Source: Pigmentiphaga litoralis (GTDB lineage: Bacteria > Pseudomonadota > Gammaproteobacteria > Burkholderiales > Burkholderiaceae_B). Taken from it: a DNA stretch of 64,000 nucleotides. The notes under the pieces are model-generated. The model worked only from the letters and a program-made list of their open reading frames with translations, was not told where the DNA came from and did no database searches. The stretch is from NCBI RefSeq assembly GCF_013408655.1, contig NZ_JACCBP010000001.1, positions 1,302,001 through 1,366,000 on the forward strand, read 5' to 3'. How positions within the stretch are numbered: position 1 is the first letter of the stretch; every line of letters begins with the position of its first letter. This document shows positions 37,216 to 45,414 of the stretch, piece by piece. The position numbers were made by a program, and so were the translations under genes.

Positions 37216-37756
37216 TGGCGACGGTGATCCAGAACGCCACCTGGAACGATGTCTTGCGCGACTTGTGGCGCAACAGGCGCTGCGCCACCCAGGCACCGGG
37301 CCAGCCCCCCAGCAAACCGATCAGCAGCAGCACGTTTTCGCTGATGCGCGAACGGCCGTTGCGCGCCGCCGTCTTGTCCATCTCGTAGACCAGGAGCGCC
37401 AGCGCGCTGGCCACCAGGTAGATGCCCAGCATCACGACCGACATGCGGTCCAGATAGACCAGCAGCCCGAGTCCCCCCAGAAACAGCAGGGCGACCGCGA
37501 CCGGCACGGGCCAGCCCCGGCCCGGCGCCGGCGTCCGGATCTCGTTATTGACGAATTGCGCCTTGACGGCGCACGGCTTGCCATCCTTGCCCTGCCCGAG
37601 CTGATACAGCAGCGGTTCGCCCACGTCCGGACGGCGGTGCTTGCTCTTGAACGCCGAGATGTGGACGAAGACCTGCGGGCCGCCGCCTTCGGGCTGGATG
37701 AAACCAAAACCCTGTTCGTCTTTCCAGCTTTTCAACTTGCCTTTCTGCTGCTGCAT
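37160..37756 (-). CDS. Cold-shock domain / DUF1294 membrane protein
   Basis: 198 residues from the ATG at 37756, with AGGAAAGG just upstream. The N-terminal cold-shock domain (about 1-68) shows GKLKSWKDEQGFGFIQPEGG, with RNP-like GFGFI and VFVHIS. The C-terminal DUF1294 part (about 80-198) has four helices and the family signature GGWPGAWVAQRLLRHKSRK. Such fusions are common in proteobacteria; a membrane-tethered RNA-binding role is inferred, not known. Its 3' end lies inside the convergent c-di-GMP gene. Confidence 0.88.
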   Translation of the reverse strand: MQQQKGKLKSWKDEQGFGFIQPEGGGPQVFVHISAFKSKHRRPDVGEPLLYQLGQGKDGKPCAVKAQFVNNEIRTPAPGRGWPVPVAVALLFLGGLGLLVYLDRMSVVMLGIYLVASALALLVYEMDKTAARNGRSRISENVLLLIGLLGGWPGAWVAQRLLRHKSRKTSFQVAFWITVAINCAALGYLLYRGVPGLA

Positions 37757-38010
37757 ACCTTTCCTGGATTCCTGCGGCGGTGTCGCGCAGGCCGTACTGT
37801 AGCAGCCGCTGCGGGTCGGTTGCCGTGCGGTGCGGCGCACGACAAGGTATCCACGCGCAACCCGCATCGGTCAAGGATGAGCAGCGATCGGCCACCCCGG
37901 TTCAGCGCTGCGTCAGCCCCGCCAGCCTTGCTTACAAAACGAGCAAGAGGCTTACTTGCGCCCCCCTTCGGGCACGCGCGAGACTAAAGGTCGAGTTAGT
38001 GGAGATCAGC

Positions 38011-40299
38011 ATGGCGCGTGACATCAAAATCGAACCCTATGACGGCCCGGCGGGCGGATGGGGCTCCGCCCGGTCGGTGACAGAAATCCTGACCCGGGAG
38101 CACGCCCTGACATCCGGGCCCGCCGTGCTGCGCGTGCAGAACAAGCCGGGCGGCGTCGCCTGTGTCAGCTGCGCGTGGGCCAAGCCGTCGGAACCGCATC
38201 TGTTCGAATTCTGCGAGAACGGCGCCAAAGCCACGGCTTGGGAAAACACGTCGCTGCGCGCAACGCCCGACTTCTTTGCGAAGCACACGGTGACCGAATT
38301 GCTGGGCTGGCGTGACTACGACCTGGAACAGACCGGACGCCTGACGGCCCCCATGCGCTGGGATCCCGCCACCGACACCTACAAGGAAGTGAGCTGGGAA
38401 TCGGCGTTTGAAGAAATCGGCCGGGAACTCAAGGCCCTGAAGGCCGACGACGTGGACTCGGTGGTGTTCTATGCGTCGGGCCGCGCGTCCAACGAAAGCT
38501 CGTACATGTGGCAATTGCTGGCCCGCCAGTTTGGCAACAACAACCTGCCCGACAGCTCGAACATGTGCCACGAAAGCACGTCGGTCGCGCTGCCCGAAAC
38601 CATCGGCATGCCGGTCGGCACCGTCTGGCTTGAAGACTACGAACACACCGATTGCATCCTGTTCTTTGGCCAGAACGTGGGCAGCAACAGCCCGCGCATG
38701 CTGCATGACCTGCAGCACTGCAGCCAGCGCGGCGTCCCGATCATCACCTTCAATCCCTTGAAAGAACGGGGCCTGGAACGCTTCGTCAATCCGCAGGCCC
38801 CGACCGAGATGCTGACGAACAGCGCCACCCGCATCAGCTCGCAATACCTGCAGGTCAAGACCGGGGGCGACATCGCCGCGATCATGGGCGTGTGCAAGGC
38901 ATTGATCGAGGCCGACGATGGCGCGGTCGCCACCGGTTCGCCGCGCCTGATCGACGTCGACTTCATCGCCACCCACACCCACGGATTCGACGAATTTGCC
39001 GATTCCGCGCGCGCCGCGTCGTGGGACACCATTGAAGCCCACAGCGGGCTCCAACGCGCCGACCTGGAAACCGTCGCCGCGACCTACGCCCAATCCAAGG
39101 CGGCCATGGGCATCTACGGCATGGGACTGACCCAGCACCGCGCCGGCGTCGACAACGTCAAGATGCTGGTCAACCTGTTGCTGTTGCGAGGCAATATCGG
39201 CAAAAAAGGCGCGGGCATCTGCCCGGTGCGGGGCCATTCCAACGTGCAGGGTCAACGCACTGTCGGCATCACCGAAAAGCCTGAATTATTCCCCTTGGAC
39301 AAGCTGGCCGAGCTCTATCACTTCGAGCCCCCGCGCCACAAAGGCCTGAATACGATCGAGACCTGTGAAGGGGTTCTGGATGGCAGCGTCAAAGCCTTCC
39401 TGGGCCTGGGCGGCAACTTTGTCCGGGCCGTGCCGGAAACGGTCGCCATGGAAGAAGCGTGGACCCAGCTGCGTCTGACGGTGCAGGTCGCCACCAAACT
39501 GAATCGCAGCCATCTGGTGCACGGCCGGATCAGCTACGTGCTGCCCTGCCTGGGCCGCACCGAAGAGGACGTGCAATTGAGCGGCGTCCAGGCCGTCACG
39601 ACCGAAGACAGCACCACCTTCATTCATGCATCGTACGGGCGCGCCACGCCGGCCAGCCCCACCTTGAAGTCCGAGCCGGCGATCATTGCCGGCCTTGCGC
39701 TTGCCAGCCTGGACCACACCACGGTGCCCTGGGCCGACTGGGCCGGCGACTACCGCCTGGTGCGCGGCGCGATTGAAAAGACCTTGCCCGAGCAGTTCTA
39801 CGACTACGAAACACGCATGCGCACGCCCGGCGGCTTTCCGCGGCCCAATACCGCGCGCGAACGCAAATGGAACACCAAGACCGGCCGCGCCAACTTTACC
39901 GTTCCCGCCAGCTTCAAGGCCGATGCCGATGTGGAAGTGCATGCGCCCGATGTCTTGCAGTTGATGACCCTGCGCAGCAACGACCAGTTCAACACCACGG
40001 TGTACGGGTACGACGACCGTTTCCGCGGCGTGGACGGCACCCGCCATGTGCTGTTCATGAACCGGGCCGACATCTCGCGGCTGGGCTATGCGGACGGCGA
40101 GACCGTCAGCGTCGTGACGGCAGTCGAGCCCGACAAGCCCCGCAAGGTTGCCGGCTTGCGCATCGTGGCTTACGACATCCCGCAAGGTTGCGTGGGCGGC
40201 TACTACCCGGAATGCAATCCGCTGATCCCGCTGTGGCACTACGCCGAAGAAAGCTTCGTGCCGGCTGCCAAGGCGATACCGGTCAGGCTGGAGCGGTGA
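38011..40299 (+). CDS. FdhF/YdeP family molybdopterin oxidoreductase
   Basis: 762-residue protein of the formate-dehydrogenase-H-like YdeP branch, from the ATG at 38011 with GGAG upstream. Iron-sulfur cysteines appear as CVSCAWAKPSEP (Cys51, Cys54) and FCENGAKA (Cys68). The molybdopterin region follows (SNMCHESTSVAL, FFGQNVGSN, GIYGMGLTQH). No selenocysteine codon interrupts the frame. In E. coli YdeP is linked to acid resistance, and its substrate is unknown. FdhD, often required for such enzymes, is not in this window. The 254-bp upstream gap has repeated GCTTAC elements but no clear promoter. Confidence 0.9.
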   Translation: MARDIKIEPYDGPAGGWGSARSVTEILTREHALTSGPAVLRVQNKPGGVACVSCAWAKPSEPHLFEFCENGAKATAWENTSLRATPDFFAKHTVTELLGWRDYDLEQTGRLTAPMRWDPATDTYKEVSWESAFEEIGRELKALKADDVDSVVFYASGRASNESSYMWQLLARQFGNNNLPDSSNMCHESTSVALPETIGMPVGTVWLEDYEHTDCILFFGQNVGSNSPRMLHDLQHCSQRGVPIITFNPLKERGLERFVNPQAPTEMLTNSATRISSQYLQVKTGGDIAAIMGVCKALIEADDGAVATGSPRLIDVDFIATHTHGFDEFADSARAASWDTIEAHSGLQRADLETVAATYAQSKAAMGIYGMGLTQHRAGVDNVKMLVNLLLLRGNIGKKGAGICPVRGHSNVQGQRTVGITEKPELFPLDKLAELYHFEPPRHKGLNTIETCEGVLDGSVKAFLGLGGNFVRAVPETVAMEEAWTQLRLTVQVATKLNRSHLVHGRISYVLPCLGRTEEDVQLSGVQAVTTEDSTTFIHASYGRATPASPTLKSEPAIIAGLALASLDHTTVPWADWAGDYRLVRGAIEKTLPEQFYDYETRMRTPGGFPRPNTARERKWNTKTGRANFTVPASFKADADVEVHAPDVLQLMTLRSNDQFNTTVYGYDDRFRGVDGTRHVLFMNRADISRLGYADGETVSVVTAVEPDKPRKVAGLRIVAYDIPQGCVGGYYPECNPLIPLWHYAEESFVPAAKAIPVRLER

Positions 40300-40320
40300 C
40301 CTGACCGTTACCGGGCCGGC

Positions 40321-41394
40321 TTATTCCGGCTGGATATTCGCGTCGCGCATGACCTTCGTCCACTGGGGGATTTCAGCCTGGATGCGCTGTGACAGTTCTT
40401 CAGGCGTGCTGGGGGACACTTCCACGCCCACGGCGTAGAACTTGTCGTGCGTGGCCTTCTCTTTCAGGATCGCGGTGACTTCCTGATTGAGCTTGTCGAT
40501 GATGGGGCGCGGCACGCCTGCCGGGGTCACCAGGCCGAACCACACGGTCAATTCGAAGCCTGGCAGCGTTTCGGCTACCGTCGGCAGATTGGGCATGGCT
40601 TCGGTGCGTTTCAGGCTGGTCGATGCCAGTGCCCGCAGCTTGCCGGTCGCCACATTGGGCAGCGACGAGCTGCCGCCTTCGAACATCATGTCCACCTGGC
40701 CGGCCATCAGGTCGGTCGACGCCGGCGCGCTGCCCTTGTAGGGAATGTGCAGGATGTCGACCTTGGCCAGGTCCTTGAACATTTCGGCCACCAGGTGCTG
40801 CGAGCTGCCCTGCCCCAGCGATGCAAACGTCAGCTTGCCAGGCTTGGCCTTGGCCAGGCTGATCAGCTCGGGCACGGTCGTGGCGGGGACGTTGCTGTTT
40901 ACCACCAGGTAGAACGGCGTATTGAACAGCATGGTGACAGGCGCAAAGTCCTTGACCGCGTCATACGGCAACTTCTTTTTGGCGATCGGGTTGAAGACCA
41001 GCGCGGTCTGCGTGCCGATGAACAGCGTGTAGCCGTCGGGTGCGGCGCGGGCGGCGGCTTCGGCGGCGATCGCCTGATTGGCGCCGGCCCGGTTTTCCAC
41101 GACGACGGGCTGATTGAGCCGTTTGCCCAGTTCCAGCGCCAGATAGCGCGCGAACGTGTCGCCCAGGCCGCCCGGTGTGTGCGGCGAAATGATCTTCATC
41201 ATCCGGTTGGGATAGTCGCCTGCGCCCTGCGCGCGGCTGGCCTGGAACGGCGCGGCGGCACAGGCGATGGCCACGGCCAGCGCGGTGCCCAGCATCAGGT
41301 GGCGGCGCGTGGCCGATGCCGTCGCAGGCGCGGCGGCGGCCGCATGGGTCGTGCGTTTGAAAAACGTCTTCTGTCGATAGCCGAATGCGGTCAT
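40321..41394 (-). CDS. Bug-family periplasmic substrate receptor with Tat-like signal
   Basis: 357-residue TctC/Bug receptor from the ATG at 41394, with a GGAGGAG ribosome site. The leader carries a twin arginine (ATRRHLML) and a long hydrophobic core ending SRAQG, so Tat export is plausible. Family blocks YPNRMMKIISPHTPGGLGD, PDGYTLFIG and PYKGSAPASTDLMAGQ are present. It lies about 100 bp downstream of the UbiD-family decarboxylase on the same strand, so the receptor probably collects an aromatic or alpha,beta-unsaturated acid that the decarboxylase handles. Confidence 0.92.
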   Translation of the reverse strand: MTAFGYRQKTFFKRTTHAAAAAPATASATRRHLMLGTALAVAIACAAAPFQASRAQGAGDYPNRMMKIISPHTPGGLGDTFARYLALELGKRLNQPVVVENRAGANQAIAAEAAARAAPDGYTLFIGTQTALVFNPIAKKKLPYDAVKDFAPVTMLFNTPFYLVVNSNVPATTVPELISLAKAKPGKLTFASLGQGSSQHLVAEMFKDLAKVDILHIPYKGSAPASTDLMAGQVDMMFEGGSSSLPNVATGKLRALASTSLKRTEAMPNLPTVAETLPGFELTVWFGLVTPAGVPRPIIDKLNQEVTAILKEKATHDKFYAVGVEVSPSTPEELSQRIQAEIPQWTKVMRDANIQPE

Positions 41395-41495
41395 GCCTGG
41401 TGTCTCCTCCAGTGTGTCGATGGACGGCGCCGGTGGTCCGGCGCTCTGTGTCCGAATGCGGGTAGTGGTGACTGCGGTCTGCTGAACGAAAACGC

Positions 41496-43061
41496 TTACT
41501 GCTCGAACTGGTAGCGGCCTTCGTCGTCGCGCGTGATGGACCGGGTGGCCGCGATGTCTTCCAGCCAACGTACGACTTCGCGGCCATCTTTGGTGCCCGT
41601 GGCCGACATCAGCTCGCCAAAACTTTTGGGACCATCTTCCAGCGCCGCCAGCCAGGAGTCGAACCGCGCGCCGTCGAAGACCGGGGGCGCCGGCACCCGA
41701 TGCTCCATTGACCGCTTGGCGCCCGGCTTCAGGATCGGCAGCGTCAGATCGAACCCGGCCTTGGCGCCCTGATGCGAGCCGGCCAGCGACGGATCGAGCG
41801 GCATGGCGCGCAGGCCCGTCACCACGACCAGGTCGCGATCGGCCTGGAAGCGCGTGGCCAGCGCCCAGTCCATTTGCGCGTCCGAAAAGATGTCGATGTC
41901 CGGATCGACGACAAACACGTGTTTGACATTGGCCAGCGACGAGAACACGGCGGTAATCGCATTGCGCGCCTCGCCCGGCACGCGCTGGCGCATGGCGACG
42001 CGCACGTTGAACATGCCGCCGGTGGCCGGGTTGGCATAGACACTGTCCACCTGACGGACGGCGGTTTCCAGGGCGCGCCACACCATGACTTCGGTGCGCA
42101 GGGCCGACAGTTGCGCCGTGTCGGTGGTCGCCATGCTCGGGCCGCTGATGGTCGCGGTCTGGAAGACGGCGTCGCGCCGGTGCGTGATCGCCGTCACATG
42201 GAACAGCGGATTGCGCTTGACCCCGCCGTAGTAGCCCAGGAATTCGCCGTACGGGCCTTCCGGCTCGCTATGGCCATGTTCGTGCAGATAGCCTTCGATG
42301 ATGAATTCGGCGTCGGCCGGCACCCGCAGGTCATTGGTCACGCACTTGACCACGGGCAGCGGCGCGTCCCGCAAGCTGGCGATCAGGGCCAGTTCGTCGG
42401 TGGGAATACGCATGGTCGCGGCCACGTGGTCGATCGGGTGCGACCCCACTGCAAAAGCGATTGGCAGACGTTCGCCTCGCCCGGCATGGGCCAGGTAAAT
42501 GGCGCGCAGGTCGGACGGCGCCACGACGTCCACGCCAGCCACGCGGCGGCCGCGCAGCATCAGGCGGCGGATGCCGACGTTGGTCCAGCCGGTTTCCGGA
42601 TCCCGCACAAAGTCGATGGATGCCGAGATATACGGTGCGCCGTCCATGCCGTGCTGCAGGTGGACCGGCAAGGCAGTCAGATCGCAGTCGTCGCCGGTCA
42701 GCACGACCTGCTGCACGGGCGCGGCGTCGCGCGGAACGTCAACGACCTCCCCTTTGCGGCGCAGCCTTGCCATGATTTCCGGCAGCAGGCCGTCAGGTGT
42801 CGTGCCAAAGGCCTGCGCAATGCGATTGCGGCCGGCCACCACGCTGCCGCACAGGCTGGTCGACTCGCCTCCGGGGGCGTCGAACCAGACGGCACGCGGA
42901 TTGCCTTCCAGAATGGCCGCGATCTCGGTCAATGGGGTCGCGCCGGTTCGGCGGTCCAGTTCGTCGTCGCCCAGGCTTTCCAGGAAATTTTTAAGGCGGA
43001 AACGCTCCATGTCGAGCGCGGAGGCAGCGGCAGGCGCAGCCGGGTGGTGGGCATCGGTCAA
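41496..43061 (-). CDS. UbiD family decarboxylase
   Basis: Prenylated-FMN-dependent decarboxylase family, 521 residues from a TTG at 43061, chosen because AGGAGA lies five bases upstream. ATGs at 43139 and 43010 are alternatives. The catalytic Glu-x-Pro-x-Gly-Glu motif appears as SEPEGPYGEFLGYYGG, and the Arg/His region GIRRLMLRGRR precedes it. Family members decarboxylate aromatic or unsaturated acids reversibly. The cofactor-making UbiX is not in this window. The last 60 residues form an extra tail with a winged-helix look (SFGELMSATGTKDGREVVRW). The Bug receptor is downstream. Confidence 0.9.
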   Translation of the reverse strand: MTDAHHPAAPAAASALDMERFRLKNFLESLGDDELDRRTGATPLTEIAAILEGNPRAVWFDAPGGESTSLCGSVVAGRNRIAQAFGTTPDGLLPEIMARLRRKGEVVDVPRDAAPVQQVVLTGDDCDLTALPVHLQHGMDGAPYISASIDFVRDPETGWTNVGIRRLMLRGRRVAGVDVVAPSDLRAIYLAHAGRGERLPIAFAVGSHPIDHVAATMRIPTDELALIASLRDAPLPVVKCVTNDLRVPADAEFIIEGYLHEHGHSEPEGPYGEFLGYYGGVKRNPLFHVTAITHRRDAVFQTATISGPSMATTDTAQLSALRTEVMVWRALETAVRQVDSVYANPATGGMFNVRVAMRQRVPGEARNAITAVFSSLANVKHVFVVDPDIDIFSDAQMDWALATRFQADRDLVVVTGLRAMPLDPSLAGSHQGAKAGFDLTLPILKPGAKRSMEHRVPAPPVFDGARFDSWLAALEDGPKSFGELMSATGTKDGREVVRWLEDIAATRSITRDDEGRYQFEQ

Positions 43062-43222
43062 ACGAGTCTCCTGGATCGGCGGATCGGCGTCTGGCGGGCT
43101 AGGGGTGGCGCCGACGCGGTCTCTTTTGTGGTGAGCCATTAAAGAGCAAGCCCGCGCCGGAAATAAGCAAAAGTTTTCGATGAGGTGATCGCAGAAAACG
43201 AACAATGTGTCACGACTGCGCT

Positions 43223-43252
43223 TTGACGCGGCGCAGCAAAGCGAGCTATAAC
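43223..43252 (+). promoter_or_regulatory. Sigma-70-type promoter of the RHH-esterase operon
   Basis: TTGACG (43223-43228), 18-bp spacer, TATAAC (43247-43252). This is the best promoter match I see in the window. It points at the ribbon-helix-helix gene 140 bp downstream and is followed immediately by the GGATG iterons. Confidence 0.65.
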
Positions 43253-43259
43253 CATCCCA

Positions 43260-43303
43260 TTGGATGGTCAGTGGATGTTTTCCGGATGTCCTTTGGATGT
43301 CTT
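43260..43303 (+). repeat. Four GGATG iterons at exact 11-bp spacing
   Basis: GGATG begins at 43262, 43273, 43284 and 43295. The 11-bp units read TTGGATGGTCA, GTGGATGTTTT, CCGGATGTCCT and TTGGATGTCTT, and the inverted form CATCC lies at 43253. The array starts right after the -10 element, so bound protein would block transcription. Direct repeats about one helical turn apart are typical binding sites for ribbon-helix-helix repressors, and such a protein is encoded just downstream. Confidence 0.75.
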
Positions 43304-43393
43304 GAGAAGCGCAACGGAGGCCCGGCGACGGTCCTCCGGGCACCTTGCCCTGGCACCGATCCCTACCGTCCGCCGCATTTCCTGGAGTTGTCC

Positions 43394-43828
43394 ATGAACG
43401 ACGCACCTGTTCCGGCCTTGCCGCCGGCCAGCCGCCCCAAAGGCGGCGAGACCGAAAAGATCACCATCAACCTGGGTCCGGTAGACCTGGGCCAGATCGA
43501 CCTGCTGGTGCAGGAAGGCTTCTATGCCAACCGCACCGATCTGATCCGCACGGCCATCCGCAATCAGCTGGCGCTGCATACCAAAGTCGTCCACGACACC
43601 GTGGTGCGGCGCGAGCTGGTGCTGGGCATGCAGCACTTTTCCCGGGCCGACCTTGAAGCGGTCCGGGCGCGAGGCGAAACGCTGAGCATCCAGGTGCTGG
43701 GCCTGGCAAGCATTGCGAACGACGTCACGCCCGAACTGGCGCTGGCCACCATCGAATCCCTTTCCGTGCTGGGCGCCTTTCACGCCAGCGCCGCCGTCAA
43801 AACCGCATTGGCCGCCCGGACCCACTGA
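43394..43828 (+). CDS. Ribbon-helix-helix (CopG-like) regulator
   Basis: 144-residue predicted transcriptional regulator. Residues about 17-57 fit a ribbon-helix-helix: the strand EKITINLGPV, then helix GQIDLLVQEGF, then YANRTDLIRTAIRNQL. The C-terminal 80 residues form a separate domain (VRRELVLGMQHFSRADLEAV) that I do not recognise. It starts 91 bp after an iteron array and 19 bp before a PHB-depolymerase-family esterase gene, so it probably controls itself and that esterase. The partner signal is unknown. Confidence 0.85.
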   Translation: MNDAPVPALPPASRPKGGETEKITINLGPVDLGQIDLLVQEGFYANRTDLIRTAIRNQLALHTKVVHDTVVRRELVLGMQHFSRADLEAVRARGETLSIQVLGLASIANDVTPELALATIESLSVLGAFHASAAVKTALAARTH

Positions 43829-43847
43829 GGCCGCCACAGGAGCACGC

Positions 43848-45131
43848 ATGAATATGAATGACGATTTCTTGAAGTCCATGCAGGACGCCGCCCGACTGCT
43901 GCAGACCGCCGGCCCGCAGGAAGCCACCGCCGCCATCCAGCGCGCGTTGGGCGCCCTGCCCGGCCAGACTGGCGCCGGTTTCGACCCCGCCGCGTTCGCG
44001 CAAGGGTCGGCTGCAAGCGCTGGCGCCACGGCGCTGGGCGCGGCAGTCGCTGCCAAGGTGGCGGAAGCCACGCGGGCAGCCACCGCCGGGTTTGCTGCGC
44101 AAGCGGCCGGGGGATCTCCGCTGGCAGGTGCAGGGACGTCACCCTTTGCCGGGGCCGGGGCGTCACCCTTTGCCGGTGCCGCGGCGTCACCCTTTGCCGG
44201 TGCCGCGGCGTCACCCTTCGCCGGCGCGGCCGGACGCCCGGCGTCCGCGAACGCCGCCACCGTTGAAGACACCGGCCACACCGTGCGCCGCACCTTCACC
44301 GGCCCCGCCGGGTCCCGCGACTACCTGCTCTACATTCCCAGCGGCTACGCCGACACGCCCCTGCCGCTGGTCGTCATGCTGCACGGCTGCACGCAAGACG
44401 GCGTCGACTTTGCCGCCGGCACCGGCATGAATCGCCTGGCCGAACCCGGCGTCTGTCTGGTCGCCTACCCGATCCAGCGCCAGAGCGACAACATGTCCAA
44501 GTGCTGGAACTGGTTCCGCCCGGGTGACCAGGTGCGTGGCGGGGGCGAGGCCGCCCTGCTCGCGGGTCTGACCGAAGACATCCTGGCCAACTACAAGGTG
44601 GATCGCCGGCGGGTGTACGTTGCGGGCCTGTCGGCCGGCGGCGCCATGGCCGCGATCCTGGGCCACGCCTATCCCGATCTGTACGCCGCGGTAGGCGTGC
44701 ACTCGGGCCTGGACGTGGGCGCCGCGCGTGACATCCCTTCGGCCATGGCTGCCATGAAAAGCGGCCAGGCCCCCAGCCGAAACACCGTCACGGCAAAGTC
44801 GAAAGGCCCTGCCCTGCCGACCATCGTCTTCCAGGGTGATGCCGACACCACCGTCCACCCGCAACACGCGGAACACATCGTGCGGCGCATCAGCGGTCCG
44901 GCATCGGCCAAGGCGGCAGCGGACCGGGGCGAGGCGGCCGGTGGCCGGTCGTACAGCAAGAAGGTGATTCCCGGAGAAGACGGCCGAGCGGATGTGGAGC
45001 ACTGGACCATCCATGGCGCCGGTCACGCCTGGGCCGGTGGTGATCGCGCCGGCAGCTACACCGACCCGATGGGCCCGGACGCCAGCCGCGAAATGCTGCG
45101 GTTCTTCCTGGCGCATCCGAAGGCAGCGTGA
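43848..45131 (+). CDS. PHB depolymerase family esterase with internal repeats
   Basis: 427-residue alpha/beta hydrolase of the PHB depolymerase / esterase family (LpqC-like). A good AGGAG precedes the ATG. There is no signal peptide, so it is likely cytoplasmic. Residues 1-95 are helical and Ala-rich (DDFLKSMQDAARLLQTAG). Then come four copies of an ASPFAGAA-like octapeptide. The catalytic domain has LHGCTQDG, the nucleophile GLSAGG (Ser262), FQGDADTTV (Asp) and GAGHAW (His). It could act on intracellular polyhydroxybutyrate or short esters. It is in an operon with the ribbon-helix-helix regulator. Confidence 0.9.
   Translation: MNMNDDFLKSMQDAARLLQTAGPQEATAAIQRALGALPGQTGAGFDPAAFAQGSAASAGATALGAAVAAKVAEATRAATAGFAAQAAGGSPLAGAGTSPFAGAGASPFAGAAASPFAGAAASPFAGAAGRPASANAATVEDTGHTVRRTFTGPAGSRDYLLYIPSGYADTPLPLVVMLHGCTQDGVDFAAGTGMNRLAEPGVCLVAYPIQRQSDNMSKCWNWFRPGDQVRGGGEAALLAGLTEDILANYKVDRRRVYVAGLSAGGAMAAILGHAYPDLYAAVGVHSGLDVGAARDIPSAMAAMKSGQAPSRNTVTAKSKGPALPTIVFQGDADTTVHPQHAEHIVRRISGPASAKAAADRGEAAGGRSYSKKVIPGEDGRADVEHWTIHGAGHAWAGGDRAGSYTDPMGPDASREMLRFFLAHPKAA
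44136..44231 (+). repeat. 24-bp in-frame tandem repeat (4 units)
   Basis: Units start at 44136, 44160, 44184 and 44208; the middle two are identical, and a degenerate unit precedes at 44112. Each encodes SPFAGA plus two small residues. The unit length is a multiple of three, so copy-number change would alter linker length between the helical part and the catalytic domain without a frameshift. Confidence 0.9.
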
Positions 45132-45241
45132 CGGCTGCTTCATGGCGCTGCCCAAGGGCGCTGTGACGGCTGCCTTCTGCCGCTTCCCAAGGGCGCTGTG
45201 ACGGCTGCCTTCTGCCGCTGCCCAAGGGTGCTGTGACGACC
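45128..45241 (+). repeat. 35-bp tandem repeat (3 units plus a partial) at the esterase stop codon
   Basis: Units start at 45128, 45163 and 45198, with a partial copy from 45233. Each begins GTGACGGCTG and ends CCCAAGGGYGCT. The first unit overlaps the esterase stop codon (45129-45131). There is no unique spacer between copies, so this is not CRISPR. The array is followed by non-coding DNA leading to the next promoter. Confidence 0.9.
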
Positions 45242-45336
45242 GTTGCTGTAGAGGCGCGGGTCGATCCAGGACCTCGCGCCCGGCCCCGTCACTCCCCCTC
45301 CGTTTGACCCCAGCTTTCGCTTCGCCTTTATTTTTT

Positions 45337-45351
45337 TGGAACAACGTTCCA
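45337..45351 (+). promoter_or_regulatory. Palindromic operator candidate upstream of the FAD oxidoreductase gene
   Basis: TGGAAC-AAC-GTTCCA is a perfect 6+6 bp inverted repeat. It follows a run of seven T and is directly followed by TAATAAT (45352-45358), a likely -10 element. It would occupy the promoter spacer 64 bp before the start codon. The form fits IclR-type or similar regulators, but no regulator gene is adjacent. Confidence 0.5.
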
Positions 45352-45414
45352 TAATAATGAAAACTGGGCGGGCCATCCTGCGCGTCCGGGCGCAGAACAG
45401 GCTGGGCGAGACGC

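Noticed and set aside
37757..38010. FNR-like or other operator upstream of the YdeP-family gene
   Set aside because: GCTTAC repeats are present but no TTGAT-N4-ATCAA-type site or clear promoter could be seen.
38011..40299. Possible selenocysteine-containing formate dehydrogenase, given selD nearby
   Set aside because: The frame has no internal TGA and belongs to the YdeP branch, which does not use selenocysteine.
45128..45241. Possible CRISPR array
   Set aside because: The 35-bp units are directly contiguous with no unique spacers, and no cas genes are present.
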